Assembly (NCBI GenBank): GCA_006176705.1 | Contig: QRFJ01002299.1 | Location: 159,914-223,913 of the forward strand | Reading direction: 5' to 3' | DNA length: 64,000 nucleotides | Source: Cocos nucifera | Lineage: Eukaryota > Streptophyta > Magnoliopsida > Arecales > Arecaceae | Shown: positions 44,701 through 57,117 of the stretch, in pieces | How the letters are laid out: the number at the start of each line of letters is the position of its first letter | Position numbering within the stretch: the stretch's first letter is position 1 | Position numbers and translations under genes: made by a program | The notes under the pieces: generated by a model | Seen by the model: the letters and a program-made list of their open reading frames with translations, nothing else | Database searches by the model: none | Told to the model about the DNA's origin: nothing

Positions 44701-47700
44701 AGATTTGTGAATTCGAAGTCTTGATTAATTTACGTTAGGTATCTAGTTTGGAGATAAGTTTGGAACAATGGGATTTGTCATTGCCTACCGCAGAATTTGC
44801 TTACAATAACTCAGTAAAAATTGGTCTACTGGCAAAAGTCCTTTTTGAAATTGTTATACTGGCTTTAATCCCCGTCACACACCCATTGATATTGTTCCCT
44901 TACCCATGGGATAATCGTTACTTCTAAGTCAGCCACTTTTGTTTGGCTAAACCCATATTACTGAAGTATTCACACTAAATATTAGACAAAAGATGGCAAA
45001 TGATATTAGAAATATAAAACTTGCTTTGATGCTCACCATAAGAAAAGTGGAGTTTAACGAGGGTGGCATATGTAATGTTTCGTATTCGTCCTGAACGCTT
45101 ATCCCCGAAATTCATTCAAAAAAGTTGGATATGCTCGAGCCACCAGTCCATTTCGTACTATTCGTAAACTTGAGCCTAATGCTTATTGTATAGAATTACC
45201 CTCTGATTGAACTTTAGTGCAATTTTCAATATTAAGGACTTGCACCTTACAAGCATATTCGAGCCTCCTACTGTGCATGCAGATAATAGCAGCGATCACG
45301 CTCCATCTCCTCGAATGCCAGTCCCTTTCGTCATTTCCATCGTCTTCATTAGATCGAATTGAACGCATTTATCACAGATGAGATTGTTTCTTCTGCTGCT
45401 ATGGAGATTTGATGATTTTGATCACAGTGGCAAGTCATCTAGACTTAGATGCTGCTTTGAATCCTCAAAGAAGAACTATAAGATATTTTAGAAGATTACA
45501 TTTAATTCCTCCATCAGAGTTGAGTTCTTTCCAGCCACGAGAAAATGATAGGAAATCAGGATTTACGTACATATTCCAGAAGAAAGTGTCGTTTAAGAAA
45601 CTCTACCCAATTTTAATTGAGAATTTATTTAGGATCTTTATTTTATTTTCTATTTTATTAATTAGGTCTTTTTAATTTTGTTAGAATCAGTAAGAGGAGT
45701 TTCTATTAAGTTACAAGCAAGCAATAGACTTTTGATAGGATGCTTTCTGATATTTATTTAAGGCTCCACCTGTATAGAGAACTTCAGACTTGAACGATTG
45801 ATTAATTAAATCCCTGAAAATTCCAGGCTTTGAATCTTTGTTTTTCTTTTTCAATTTTCTTTCTTCTTTCTTTAATTCTTTTGGTTTTACACCAGCTCAC
45901 CATTTAATTCTTGCATATATTTCATTAGAGTTTAAACATTTATATTGCACAAAAACTTTTGGCTTTTAGAATCACCATTAGAAATTATATTAGTTTAGGG
46001 TTTAAAATTCTATTTATGGTTTTTTGTCATTACATAGATTTGTCCCTTGGGCTGCTTTGCATCATTCCAACCAATCCACTTTATGAGGCCATGAGGCAAC
46101 ATTCAAAGCACTGTGGTGGGAAGCCACTAGTAGGCCACAAAGATTGTTGGAAGTCTTCTCTGGTGATCCCATTTGCTTGAGTGTATAAAAATTAACAGAA
46201 ATCTATATAGGTATATGCATAAAGAATAAATATCTTAATAATGGTACCAAATTGAAGGCTACAATTCGAAGGTTATTGAGGACCACAATTTGTATCAAGA
46301 ACAAATGCAGAAAGGATTTTAGAAGGGAATAACCAATAGGTAAGTTGCTTCTTCTATGGGTAAGATTAACCTTTAGAAACAATATCGAGAAACCTTCCAA
46401 CTTATTACCCATCTTTCTTAGCTCATGTGGCCATCCTGGCAAATATATGAAAGCAGCTATAAAACATATTCATGGAGAAGTGATGTAAAGGTAGACTAAA
46501 GAGGAAGATTACATCTTATCTCATCAACATGAGATATTTTGCAAAGAAGTACCTTTGCATGAGTAATTGCTCCTCGATATCCAATCAAGGAGACCTAAGA
46601 ATAGGAAGAGCAAGATCTAAAATATGTAAATATACAACAAAAAACTAGGGGAAGGCAATTTCTTCTCTTTTTCTCTTTTTTTTTTGGCGGGGGGGGTGGG
46701 GGGAGCTTGGATTGAACAGGGAGGGGTGTTGTTGTACAATATAGTTTTAATGGAGATGATAGAAAGATGAAATTGCCTTATTTAGGTGTGGCAAGAAAGT
46801 CTCCTTTTTGTTCAAAAAGCCATGACAAGGGCATGACGAGGAAATTAAGAAAGTATGCTTTTATATTTTCTTTTTTTTTTCCAAAGCAAAGGTAGATTAG
46901 AATGCTAAAATTGCGAGATTTCGTAATGCAATTCCAAAGGATAATATTTTTATAAATCTTATTGTTGGGGAAAAATAGCTCTCACAGAAATCCGGTAAGA
47001 TATCCGATTTCAGCATTAACCATGACCAAAACTTCGTCCAAGCAACTCTCCTACTCCACCCTACCTTGGGAAGGATGACCTCCAATCCATGCATACCGGA
47101 CGATCTTCTCAATAGCAATCATCAACGCTCTACAACGACATATCAAATAGAACTTCGGCCGGACGAACTTAAAACGTGAGAGAAGTTGCCATTCGACTGA
47201 TTCTATCCTTTAGCTCAAGACAAACTTCCGGGTTCCAAGTATTAATCCCAGCACCATCTGACCTTGCTTATGATAGACCTTGAAGGCATCGAATTCCTTC
47301 ATTATAGGCAGCGTATCTCACCAATTGCATATTAAGCACTCTAGCCAGCCGAACCCCTCTATAGTCGAGCTTCATTCAGACGAATTCTTTTCTAGCCAAA
47401 TTCTTCTGCTTTAGTCTATGAACAGCGGCCGAATTTCTTTATTCCCTCCTATTAATTCTAGATTTAGCCGACGTACATCATGCACGTCAATCGAGCGTAT
47501 TTGAACAATAAAAGGACCTCATCGTCAATGCAAGTAAGAGTATAACCAGCAGGAGTCTTGATTCACCATTCCAACTACTAGTGAATCTCGAATTTTCTAC
47601 CTCCCTGATCAAACTCCTCCAAAAACCTTGGCTGTTGATCCTCAATGAAGAATCCCCTATCTTCTCTCTGGTCTCCAGCTCGATCGTTCATATCTACTCC

Positions 47701-48115
47701 CGGCCGACCTAGACAACGGCTGAGCTCCTCAAAACTATCAAGGCGACAAAGGCAGATTCCAACTACAGGTTCGCCCCCGCAACTTAGAAGCTAACTTCTA
47801 AGTTCGGCCAATCTGATCCCGAGTTCTATATGTGCAATCAGCCCTCAAGCAACAAAATCTCCAACCTCTATCCAAACTCCAATAAATTAATTTCAACCAA
47901 CTACAAGTCATGACAAATGACAGCCCACTCTCCGTAATAAACTCCGCATGGCCTAAACAGGCCCACTAGCAGACGGTTATGGCTGTCACCATCAATCTAT
48001 TACACGCTCCGTCTATATAAAGGACCATCCAGATACGTTTTTCTCTCTAAGCTCTCATTTTCGCTTACATTCTCCTGAGTACTCCAACTTGTTGGCTGGA
48101 GAACTAACTGACCGG
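41789..48115 (+). repeat. Indel-rich direct duplicate of 33361-39296
   Basis: The order is the same as in 33361-39296: array, D-type LTR, element A integrase and 3' LTR, host DNA, and most of the solo LTR. It is riddled with single-base insertions, deletions and some scrambled stretches, worst at 42600-43450. Its length is 6327 bp against 5936 bp, a net gain of about 390 bp. From about 46000 onward the error density falls. All open frames here are by-products. It looks like uncorrected long-read sequence, not an aged duplication. Confidence 0.85.
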
Positions 48116-48116
48116 T

Positions 48117-49060
48117 ATTCGAACAGCTAGAATGATCGATCATCTAAATCATTCTAATTGCTCCCAAAATCCACCAGTGACACCTAGCAGTATATGGTGG
48201 CAACCCATCAGAGCTGAATGCGAACCTCTTGGTGCAGCTACCTGTGTGATTAAGTTCTTCTATCTTGAGCCCCGATCAGATTAGGGTTAAGGTGAACTCG
48301 TCAAACCCTAGTTCTGTCATATGATGTAATCATTCGATTCAAGTCCAATGTGAAAATCTAAATAGAAACTCTTTCTATTATTTCACTCTGCCATGGCCAT
48401 GGGCTTCTGGACTTGATTCTCATGATCATCATAGGGCTGCTCCTCTACCACCGAGGTAGATAGATTCCATCTTGATGCAATCCAGTTCCTACAATGAACA
48501 TGCTATAGCCAACATACACCTCAGGGTTCCATATGGCTAGGAGACCGAGTAATGGTGTAGTCAAACTATAACACCCTCAAGGTGAACTGCCGATGCACCT
48601 CAGGTCAAAGAACCAGACACACTACTGCAGCATCGAGTCAGTCATTGACGAGAAGGTAGACTTCCCTAATGACTACTCGAGGTGGTCACGCTCAGTGCCC
48701 TCGTTCTCTAACGAGTACCTGTACTCTCGCTCCGGTGTCTCCACACCGTAGACTCAAGACTCATCTACTAAAGAGAAGCGATTGTACACCAACCTTCCGG
48801 ATCAATCACCATCCTCGTGATGATCCTATGGTCGGGAGCATTTTATGAGTTAATAATGATTATTCATGTCTTAAATTTTCAACTCTTGAAAATATGAATT
48901 ATCATTACCATTAACTCAAAGGATGTATCACAGACACTAAATACACATATGTGATAGAAAATAACCCATTTTATTGATTATAGTCAAAATTATAATTTTG
49001 CCCCTAGAAGTGTATTACAAGTGTCAGCCAATTCTGGCTTCTAGGGCACATATTCTAACA
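48117..49060 (-). repeat. Truncated E-type LTR fragment
   Basis: Matches 32443-33388 with a few substitutions and ends CTAACA like the E LTR. Its left end is an abrupt junction (CCGG|TATTCGAAC) with the solo-LTR copy. It has clean sequence quality, unlike 41.8-46 kb. Confidence 0.85.
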
Positions 49061-49152
49061 AAATCAATTTTTCTAATTTATTTATTTAAAACAAAGAAAA
49101 GTTGGAGATGGTAGGTTCAACCTAATTTCGGGCTTATCTGAGGATCCCGAGC

Positions 49153-51440
49153 ACCACGTAGGAGATAAGATCTTCCCCGAGGCAACCTCTACTGTAGGAG
49201 ATAAGATCTCCCCCGAGGCAACCTCGATCGTAGGAGATAAGATCTCTCCTGAGGGTCCGGGCCAACCTCGACTGTAGGAGATAAGATCTCCTCCAAGCGC
49301 CCACAACAACCTTAGCTGCAGAAGATAAGATCTCCCTCGAGACAACCTCGATGGTAGGAGATAAGATCTTCCTCGAGGCAACCTCGGCTGTAGGAGATAA
49401 GATCTCCCCTGAGGCAACCTTGACCACAAGAGATAAGATCTCCCCCAAGGGTCCAGGCCGACCTTGACTGTAGGAGATAAGATCTCCTCCGAACGCTCAT
49501 AACAACCTCGGCTACAGGAGATAAAATCTTCCCTAGGAGATAAGATCTTCCCTGAGGCAACCTCGGCTGTAGGAGATAAGATCTCCCCTGAGGGTCTGAG
49601 CTAACCTCGGCTGTAGGAAATAAGATCTCCCCCGAGCGCCTGCATTAACCCCGACTGCAGGAGATAAGATCTCTCATGAGGCAACCTCGGCTGTAGAAGA
49701 TAAGATCTTCCTAGAGGCAACATCAGCTGCAGAAGATAAGATCTCCCCTGAGGGTTTGAGCCGACCTCGACTGTAGGAGATAAGATCTCCCCTAGGCAAC
49801 CTCGACTGTAGGAGATAAGATCTCCCCCGAGCGTCGAGGCCAACTTCGGCTGTAGGAGATAAGATCTTTCCTGAGCGTCCGCATCAATCTCGGCTGTAGG
49901 AGATAAGATCTTCCCTGAAACAACCTCGATCGTAGGAGATAAGATCTCCCCCGAGGCAACCTCGGTTGTAGGAGATAAGATCTCCCCTGAGGCAACCTCG
50001 ACTATAGGAGATAAGATCTCCCCTGAGGATCCGGGCCAACCTCGGCTGCAGGAGATAAGATCTCCTTCGAGCGTCCACAACAACCTCGGCTGTAGGAGAT
50101 AAGATCTCTCCTGAGGTAACGTCGGTTATAGGAGATAAGATCTCCCCCGAGGCAACCTCGGCTGTAGGAGATAAGATCTTTCCTGAGGTAACATTGGCCG
50201 TAGGAGATAAGATCTCCCCTGAGGGTCCGGGTCGACTTCGACTGCAGGAGATAAGATCTCCTTCAAGCGCCCACAACAACCTCGACTGTAGGAGATAAGA
50301 TCTATCCTGAGGCAACCTCGACCGCAGGAGATAAGATCTCCCTCGAGGGTTTGGATCGACCTCGACTGTAGGAGATAAGATCTCCCCCGAGCATCCGCAT
50401 CAACCCCGACCGTAGGAGATAAGATCTCCTCTGAGGGTCCGGGCCGACCTCGACTGTTAGGAGATAAGATCTCTCCCGAGTGCCTGCATCAACCTCGACC
50501 GTAGGAGATAAGATCTCCTCCGAGGCAATCTCGACTGTAGGAGATAAGATCTCCCCCGAGGCAACCTCGGCCGCAGGAGATAAGATCTCCCTTGAGGGTT
50601 CGGGCCAACCTCAGCTATAGGAGATAAGATCTCCTCCGAACGCCTGCAACAATCTCAACTGTAGGAGATAAGATCTCCTCCGAGGCAACCTCGGCTGTAG
50701 GAGATAAGATCTTCCCCAAGCGTCCGGACCGACCTCGACTGTAGCAGATAAGATCTCCTCCGAACGCCCGCATTAATCTTGACTGCAGGAGATAAGATCT
50801 CCTCCGAGACAAACCTCGGCTGTAGGAGATAAGATCTCCTCCGAGGATTCGGACCAACCTCAACTGTAGGAGATAAGATCTCCCCCGAGTGCCCGCATCA
50901 ACCTCGATCGTAGGAGATAAGATCTCTCCCGAGCGACCGAGACAACCTCGGTCAGAGATAAGATCTCTCCCGAGCGTCCGAGCCAACCTCGATCAGAGAT
51001 AACCTCAACCAGAGATAAGATTTCTCCCGAGCGTCCGAGCCAACCTCGGCCAGAGGTAAGATCTCTCTCGAGTGACCGTGACAATCTCGACTAGCGATAA
51101 GATCTCTCCCGAGTACTCGAGCCAACCTCGGCCAGAGATAAGATCTCTCCCGAGCGATCGAGACAACCTCGATCAGAGATAAGATCTCTCCCGAGCGCTC
51201 GAGCCAACCTCGGCCAGAGATAAGATCTTTTCTGAGCGATCGCGACAATCTCGGTAGGAGATAAGATCTCTCTCAAGCGTCCGAGCCAACCTCGGTTAGA
51301 GATAAGATCTCTCTCAAACGACCGAGCCAATCTCGATCGTAGGAGATAAGATCTCCTCCGAGCGTCCGCATCAACCTCCGACCTCGACCGCAGGAGATGA
51401 GATCTACTTCAACCTCGACGGAAGATGAGATCTACCCCGC
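49153..51440. repeat. Second GATAAGATCT tandem array (about 2.3 kb)
   Basis: More than 50 units built on GTAGGAGATAAGATCTCCCC with 36 and 44 bp spacing. They change after about 50930 to shorter AGAGATAAGATCTCTCCCGA type units. It shares the word structure of the array in element D but is independently diverged (GTAGGAG rather than GCAGGAG in most units). It sits just before a D-type LTR, as in element D. Confidence 0.9.
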
Positions 51441-51588
51441 GTTTCAACTTCAACATCAACTTTGGCTGGAGATGAGATCTTCCTTGAGCTCCAACCTGAA
51501 CCAGCACGGAGCCCAGAAGAGGACTTCGGTAGTCGCCTTCTCTGCACTCCCTTCCTTCGAGTTTCAAACTCAGGAGTGAGGGGACTAT

Positions 51589-52640
51589 TGTTGGGGATAA
51601 ACCTCACTCCTATCGAAGTCTAGTTCGATGCTCGATTTAATACAACCGGTAGCTATGGAAGAGCTTCAGCGGATGGGTCTTAGTCGAACTCCTTCAGTCG
51701 GCCGAACTCTTCAGCAGTCGAGCTCCTTCGGACTCCCAGCGGTCGGGCATTAGCCGAACTCCTTCAGCCGGCCAAACTTCTCAGCGGTCGAGCTCCTTCA
51801 GACTCCCAGCGGTCGGGCCTTAGCCGAACTCCTTCAACCGACCGAACTCTTCAGCAGCTGAGCTTCAGTCGGACTCCCGCGAGAGCCAAAGTCCCTCCGT
51901 GCTATTCCCACCATACACTTGCGGGAGTCGAACTCCCTCTAAGCTTCCCCTTCGATCGGACTTCTTCAGGAGTCGGACTCCTCCCAGACATCCCTTCGAT
52001 CGATCGAGCTTTTTTTGAACTCCCCAACGACCGAGCCTTAGTCGCACTCCTCCAGCCAGATGCTTACGGGAGCTGAACTCTTTCCGAGCTTCCCCTTCAA
52101 GAGTCTGAACTCCTTTGGAATCGATATATGCTAAAGTCCACCAACCAACGCCCACTTTCTTAGAGCTACGACCATTAAATCTAGACGAACGGTCACCATC
52201 GGTCTACCATAGGCGACGCTACAGGTGGTGCCCCCTCCATGATTGACTCCGCTAGACCTCGAGTAGCCCACCACTATCGAACGGTATGGCTGTCACCATC
52301 GGCCTGACGATATCATCCTCTCCACATCAAACCTCGTACAGTCTTGAGCGACCTACCATCAGGCGGTATGGCTGTCACCATCAATCAAGCTCCGCCTATA
52401 AAAAGGATCCTCCAGATGCGCTAACTCTAAGCTCTAAGCTCTCATCTCTTTCTCGAAACTCTGCCGAACTCATTTCGAAGCACTTCATTTCTGTTGGCCA
52501 AAGCTGACTTGATCGTCGGAGGGTCCTATCGGAGCCACCTCCCATCGGCTTTGGACAGAACTTTATTTGTAGGTTCCGATGGTGACCTCATCTACCTCCA
52601 CTCTAGCTAGATCCGACGATAATCGGATTCTCCACCAACA
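51589..52640 (+). repeat. D-type LTR (3' LTR of a partial second D element)
   Basis: 1052 bp from TGTTGGGGATAAACC to CACCAACA, preceded by a purine-rich GAGTGAGGGGACTAT as in element D. With the array before it, this is the right end of a second D-family element whose left half is absent from the window. It holds a TATA-like CTATAAAAAGG near 52397, and its right end lies about 400 bp upstream of the MATE start codon. Confidence 0.88.
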
Positions 52641-53041
52641 TAAACCAAATGCACCATAAATTTAAATTGAATTTTATGAACTTAATTTGATCCAAGCGCG
52701 AGAGGTAGGGTTATAAAGATCAATTTACAACCATATTGGCACCGTCTCGCAAGCTACTCCCCCTTTTGCAATGTCTTCAAGGCGGCCCGATCCAATTCCG
52801 TCCAAGACTCGCTCCGTGACAATTCCGACGGTCGCCAAAACCCCCGTTTCTTATCAAGGAAAAAAAAAACCCACGTTTCTAAATACTCCTCAATACCATC
52901 AAGTCTCACTTTCCACGTACGCCTCAAGCATCCACCCCCAGTGCCCAAATCCCTTCCATCCCACTTTCAAGAAATCGAATAGCTCCGCACCCAACCACGC
53001 CTCTTTTCGTCTTCCCCCTTCTTGCCGCGCCTCCAGCTCCC
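52641..53041 (+). promoter_or_regulatory. Upstream region / 5' UTR of the MATE gene
   Basis: 401 bp between the D-type LTR and the ATG. A TATA-like GGTTATAAAG (TATAAAG at 52712-52718) lies about 325 bp upstream of the ATG. The later part is C-rich, like a monocot 5' UTR. The nearby LTR has its own TATA box pointing toward the gene, so it could act as an alternative promoter (inference). Confidence 0.45.
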
Positions 53042-53658
53042 ATGGGCATCCGCCTCCTCTCCTCTCGCTCTCTCCCCCTCGCTCCTTCCATCACTCGCCT
53101 CCCTCCTCGGCCCATCTCCTTCGCCTTCCCCTCCCGCATACTCTCTCCCCCCTCTCCTCTCCTCCCTTCTATCCCAAGGACTCGATTTCCGCGCGATGCT
53201 TCCGGCCGTGGACGGCTCAGTCCCGCTTGTTCATCCTATGCCGAAGAATCCCAGCTGCCCGACAGCGGCGGCGGCGGCGGCGATGGCAGCATCGCCGAGG
53301 CCTGCACGCTTTCCGGAGAGGAGCTGGATTCTGGCCCACCGAGCATTTGGACGCAGATGAAGGAGATTGTCTTGTTCGCGGGGCCTGCAACGGGGCTGTG
53401 GATATGTGCGCCTCTCATGAGCCTCATTGACACTATGGTTATTGGCCAGGGGAGCTCCTTGGAGCTCGCTGCCTTGGGTAATACCCCTTTGTGCTGCAGT
53501 TAATGTTGTTTCTCGTCTTCATCTTTTCACTTTTGGTGATTGTTGTGGTTGGGGTTGTAATAGGACCGGGGACGGTGTTCTGTGATTACCTGTGCTATGT
53601 GTTCATGTTCCTCTCCATTGCCACTTCCAATATGGTCGCCACTTCGCTTGCTAAAAAG
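53042..53658 (+). CDS. Plastid-targeted MATE transporter, EDS5/DTX46-47 type, exons 1-2 only
   Basis: Exon 1 (53042-53477) starts at ATGGGC and ends at GTAATA. Exon 2 (53564-53658) begins after TTGTAATAG and ends before GTCGGC. Together they give 177 codons in frame. The first 60 or so residues are rich in Ser, Arg and Pro with few acidic residues, which fits a chloroplast transit peptide. An acidic, Gly-rich linker follows. Then EIVLFAGPATGLWICAPLMS and IDTMVIGQGSSLELAALG give the first membrane helix and the family's conserved start. Exon 2 encodes GPGTVFCDYLCYVFMFLSIA and SNMVATSLAKK, typical of EDS5 and its homologue. EDS5 exports isochorismate from plastids for salicylic acid synthesis. 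The close homologue's role is less clear, and I cannot tell which this is. MATE proteins usually have 12 helices, so most of the protein is missing. Confidence 0.88.
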
Positions 53659-54740
53659 GTCGGCCTTGTCGAATTTCTGTTTTTAAAATGAATGTTAGGG
53701 ACCAATCTGTTTTAATGCTTACTGTAATCAATCGTATGTTGTTGGACTATATTTCTTCTTTCTGATTTTCTTCATGATGGCTAAGATAAATTCATATGCA
53801 CGCAAAAAGCAAACCAAAAATTACATTTATCAAATGATGGAAAACATGCATAGTTACTGTATTGCTTCTTAGAGATTTTAAATTGCTGGTGTAATTAATG
53901 TTTTTACAAACACATATCATTTTCAGATTTTTTTAAGATTCCTCTTCGTGATCAATCATGGCTTAGATCGATTGGAAGCAGCTAGGTTCTTTTTATGCCT
54001 CAAGTAAGAGGACTTTAAATTTGCTGAGAGGTTGATGTAAAGAAAACAAATAAAAAGAGATGGAAGAAATAACAAATGGATTCAATTTATAAAGCTTGTG
54101 ATACAACATGATAAAAGAATTAAACATGGCAAGAGGGGAGGGAATAACTCATATTGCTGTAATCTTGACCAATCCTGTTACTTGAACCATAAATAGGAGA
54201 AGAAGTAAGTCGACTCTTTTGCTTGTAGGTGAGACTCAAACCACTTCCTTGATAATAAAAAGATGTTCTCCACTAACTTTGCTAGTCACTGAAACTCCAT
54301 GTGCAAGCAGGTGGACCCTAAATTCTATGGGTCCCTCGACCTCCTTATGCAAGCAAGTTGAACCTCCAATTTTGGGAACCTTAACATTCATGCGGAATTA
54401 GGTTGAACCTTCAGTCTTTGGGTCGGTCAACATCTATGTGGAAGCAAATTGAACTTTTGTTCTTTGGACCGAATTGAAACTGCATTTACTAATGGTTGGA
54501 AGATCCTTCATTGTCAAGAATGACTTTGGATCCAAGGATCTTGGGAGGGAGTCATTAGTCCATGTACTCCATAGGGTTGCAAGGTAGAAAATGACTGGTG
54601 CTTGGTAGAGTTGTTAGTGTCAAATGTATTGGAAAAAGAGGAGAGCAATTGAAGTTATCCTTATGCTCTTATGGAATAAAAAGATGATGCTTATTGCTGG
54701 AAATAACATCCTTTAGGTAGCCTTCTCCATGAAAAACTAT
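53659..54740 (+). other. MATE intron 2, unique part
   Basis: AT-rich sequence after the exon 2 donor. I see no third exon before the inverted-repeat arm starts at 54741, nor in the rest of the window. The short frame 54219-54401 has no MATE resemblance. Confidence 0.6.
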
Positions 54741-54966
54741 CCATTGGTGGTTAATTTCAGCAAAAAAGCTGCCTCCAAGTGGTCTCTTGGATGAATGACA
54801 AGCGGCCAGCTATCTTTTTCCTAATTGTATGCTTGATCAGGTTAACAATTTTAACCCAGTCATGGGTTATTTGATTAACCAATTTCTTAAGTAATCGCTC
54901 ATTCTTGATTGGTCAATGTGAGTTAATTTTGATGCAAACACATATACACAGAGATGCATTAGTTGT

Positions 54967-56498
54967 TGTTGGGGGTAAACCCTGCTCTCGTCGAAGTCTA
55001 GCCTGATGCTTAGCTTAATGCAACTGGTAATCACGGAAGAGCTTCGATCGAGAATTCTCCTCCAACGGCCGAACCCCAGCCGAACTCCTCTAGCGATCGA
55101 ATCCCAACCGAACTCCTTCAACGGCTGAGCCCTAGCTGAATTCCTTCAGCGGCTGAACTCCTCTAGCGGTCGAACTCCTTCCGGATTTCTCCTTCAGTCA
55201 AATTCCTGCAGAAGCCGAACTTCTTTCGGACTTTTCTTTCAGTCAAGTTCTTCTAGGAGCCGAACTTCTTTCGGATTTCTCCTTCAGTCGGATTCCTCTA
55301 GGAGTCGAACTGCTTATGGACTTCTCCTTCAGTCAAGTTCCTTTAGGAGCCGAACTCCTTCCGAATTTCTTCTTCAGTCGGATTTCTCTAGGAGTCGAAC
55401 TTTTATCGGACTTCTCCTTCAGTCGGATTTCATCAGGAGTCGAACTTCTTCCGGACCTCTTCTTCAGTCGGATTCCTTCAGGAGCCGAACTCCTTTTGGA
55501 CCTCTCCTTCAATCGGATGCCTATAGGAGCCGAACTTCTTTCGGACATCTCCTTCAGTTGGATTCCTTCAGGAGTCGAACTCCTTCTGGACCTCTCCTTT
55601 AGTCGGATGCTTTCAGGAGCCGAATTCCTTCCGGACCTCTCCTTCAGTCGAATGTCTACAGAAGCCGAACTCTTTTCGAACCTCTCCTTCAGTCGGATTT
55701 CTCTAGGAGCCGAACTCCTTCCGGACCTCTCCTTCAGTCGGATTTCTCCATTAGCCGAACTCCTTCTAGATTTCTTCTTCAGTCGGATTCCTCCAAAAGT
55801 CGAACTCCTTCTGGATTTCTCCTTTAGTCAAGTTCCTCTAGGAGCCGAACTCTTTCCGGACTTCTCCTTCAGTCAAGTTCCTCTAGGAGCCAACTCCTTC
55901 CGAATTTCTCCTTCAGTCGGATTTCTCCAGGAGTCGAACTCCTTCCGGATTTTTCCTTCAGTCAAGTTCCTCCAGGAGCCGAACTTTTTACAGTCGGATT
56001 CCTCTAAGAGTCGAACTCCTTTCCGATTTCTCCTTCAGTCAAGTTTTTTTTAAGAGTTTGAACTCTTATGGAATTGATGTATGTCAAAGTTCTTCACCAA
56101 CCAACGTCTACTTCCTTTGAACTTCGACTATTAAATCTCAATGAACGGCCACATCACGGCAACGGACATCTTTCTCTGTAACAAACTCCACGTGGCCCCG
56201 AGCGGCCCACTACCGGACGGTTACGGCCGTCCCTATTAATCTGCTCCGGACTCCGTTTATAAAAGGGATCCTCCAGATACGTTTTCTCTAAGTTCTCTTC
56301 TCCTTTTCGAAACTCTGCCGAACTCTTTTCTGAGCACTCCATTTCTATTAGCCAGAAGAGCTGACTTGATCATCAGAGAGTCCTGTCGGAGCCACCACCA
56401 TCGACTCCGGGCGGGATTTTGTTTTGCAGGTTACCGGCGGTGACCTCTTCTTCTCCAACTCCAGCTCGATCCGACGTCAACTAGATTCTGCACCAACA
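54967..56498 (+). mobile_element. Solo LTR with 45 bp array, inverted-arm copy
   Basis: Mirror of 40031-41562 with the duplication GTTGT (54962-54966) on its left. The apparent 245-residue frame 55316-56053 is the same tandem-repeat artefact. Confidence 0.85.
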
Positions 56499-57117
56499 GT
56501 TGTAATGTTGACTTATTATCTTTTTATCCCCTTTTTCTTCTTACCATCTTTACATTTCTTTTTTACTTGACTTACAATAAAAAAATGTCCAAAATAAAAA
56601 ATATAAAAAAAACTTACAAAGGTGGCATTTTGATCCTTAGTGAGGCATGAGATATGATTGCAATCCATGAAAATGAAATGAATTAAAACCAAAAAGAAAA
56701 AGACGTCGAGCATGCTTAGGGTCAGTATCAAAACGAAAAGGCAGCTTTGTCAAATCACTGGCAAATATTTATTGGCTTTTTGACAAACACTAGACTTTCA
56801 GGTTTTGCTCTAGAGAATTCTTATTTCTTTCCATCAAATTTCCTTGGGGGTGAGTGGTGGTAGAAGTTGTGGCATCAATTTACCTATTAATAAAATCGTT
56901 TAAACTTTTTAATGAGATTTGACCAAGTGAATTAAAAGTAATGTAAAACAAAGAGTCATTTTTTCATCCTCCATTGAGCAAAAAGACCGTTTCATGTAAA
57001 CATAATGAGGATTTAAACTAGGATGCTCTCCTTAACAAAAGCATTGTTGTTTGGATTGTTGGATTTTCCAATTCTTAAATTTGGTAGCAATCTTAAAAGC
57101 ATGCTATGTATAATAAG

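Noticed and set aside
49082..51330. Long minus-strand frames with GEILSPTAEVASG-type repeats as repetitive proteins
   Set aside because: They are translations of the 36/44 bp GATAAGATCT array, and other strands and frames are equally open.
52771..53430. 219-residue frame overlapping MATE exon 1
   Set aside because: It is in a different frame of the same GC-rich exon, has no family resemblance, and lacks the splice-consistent continuation that the MATE frame has.
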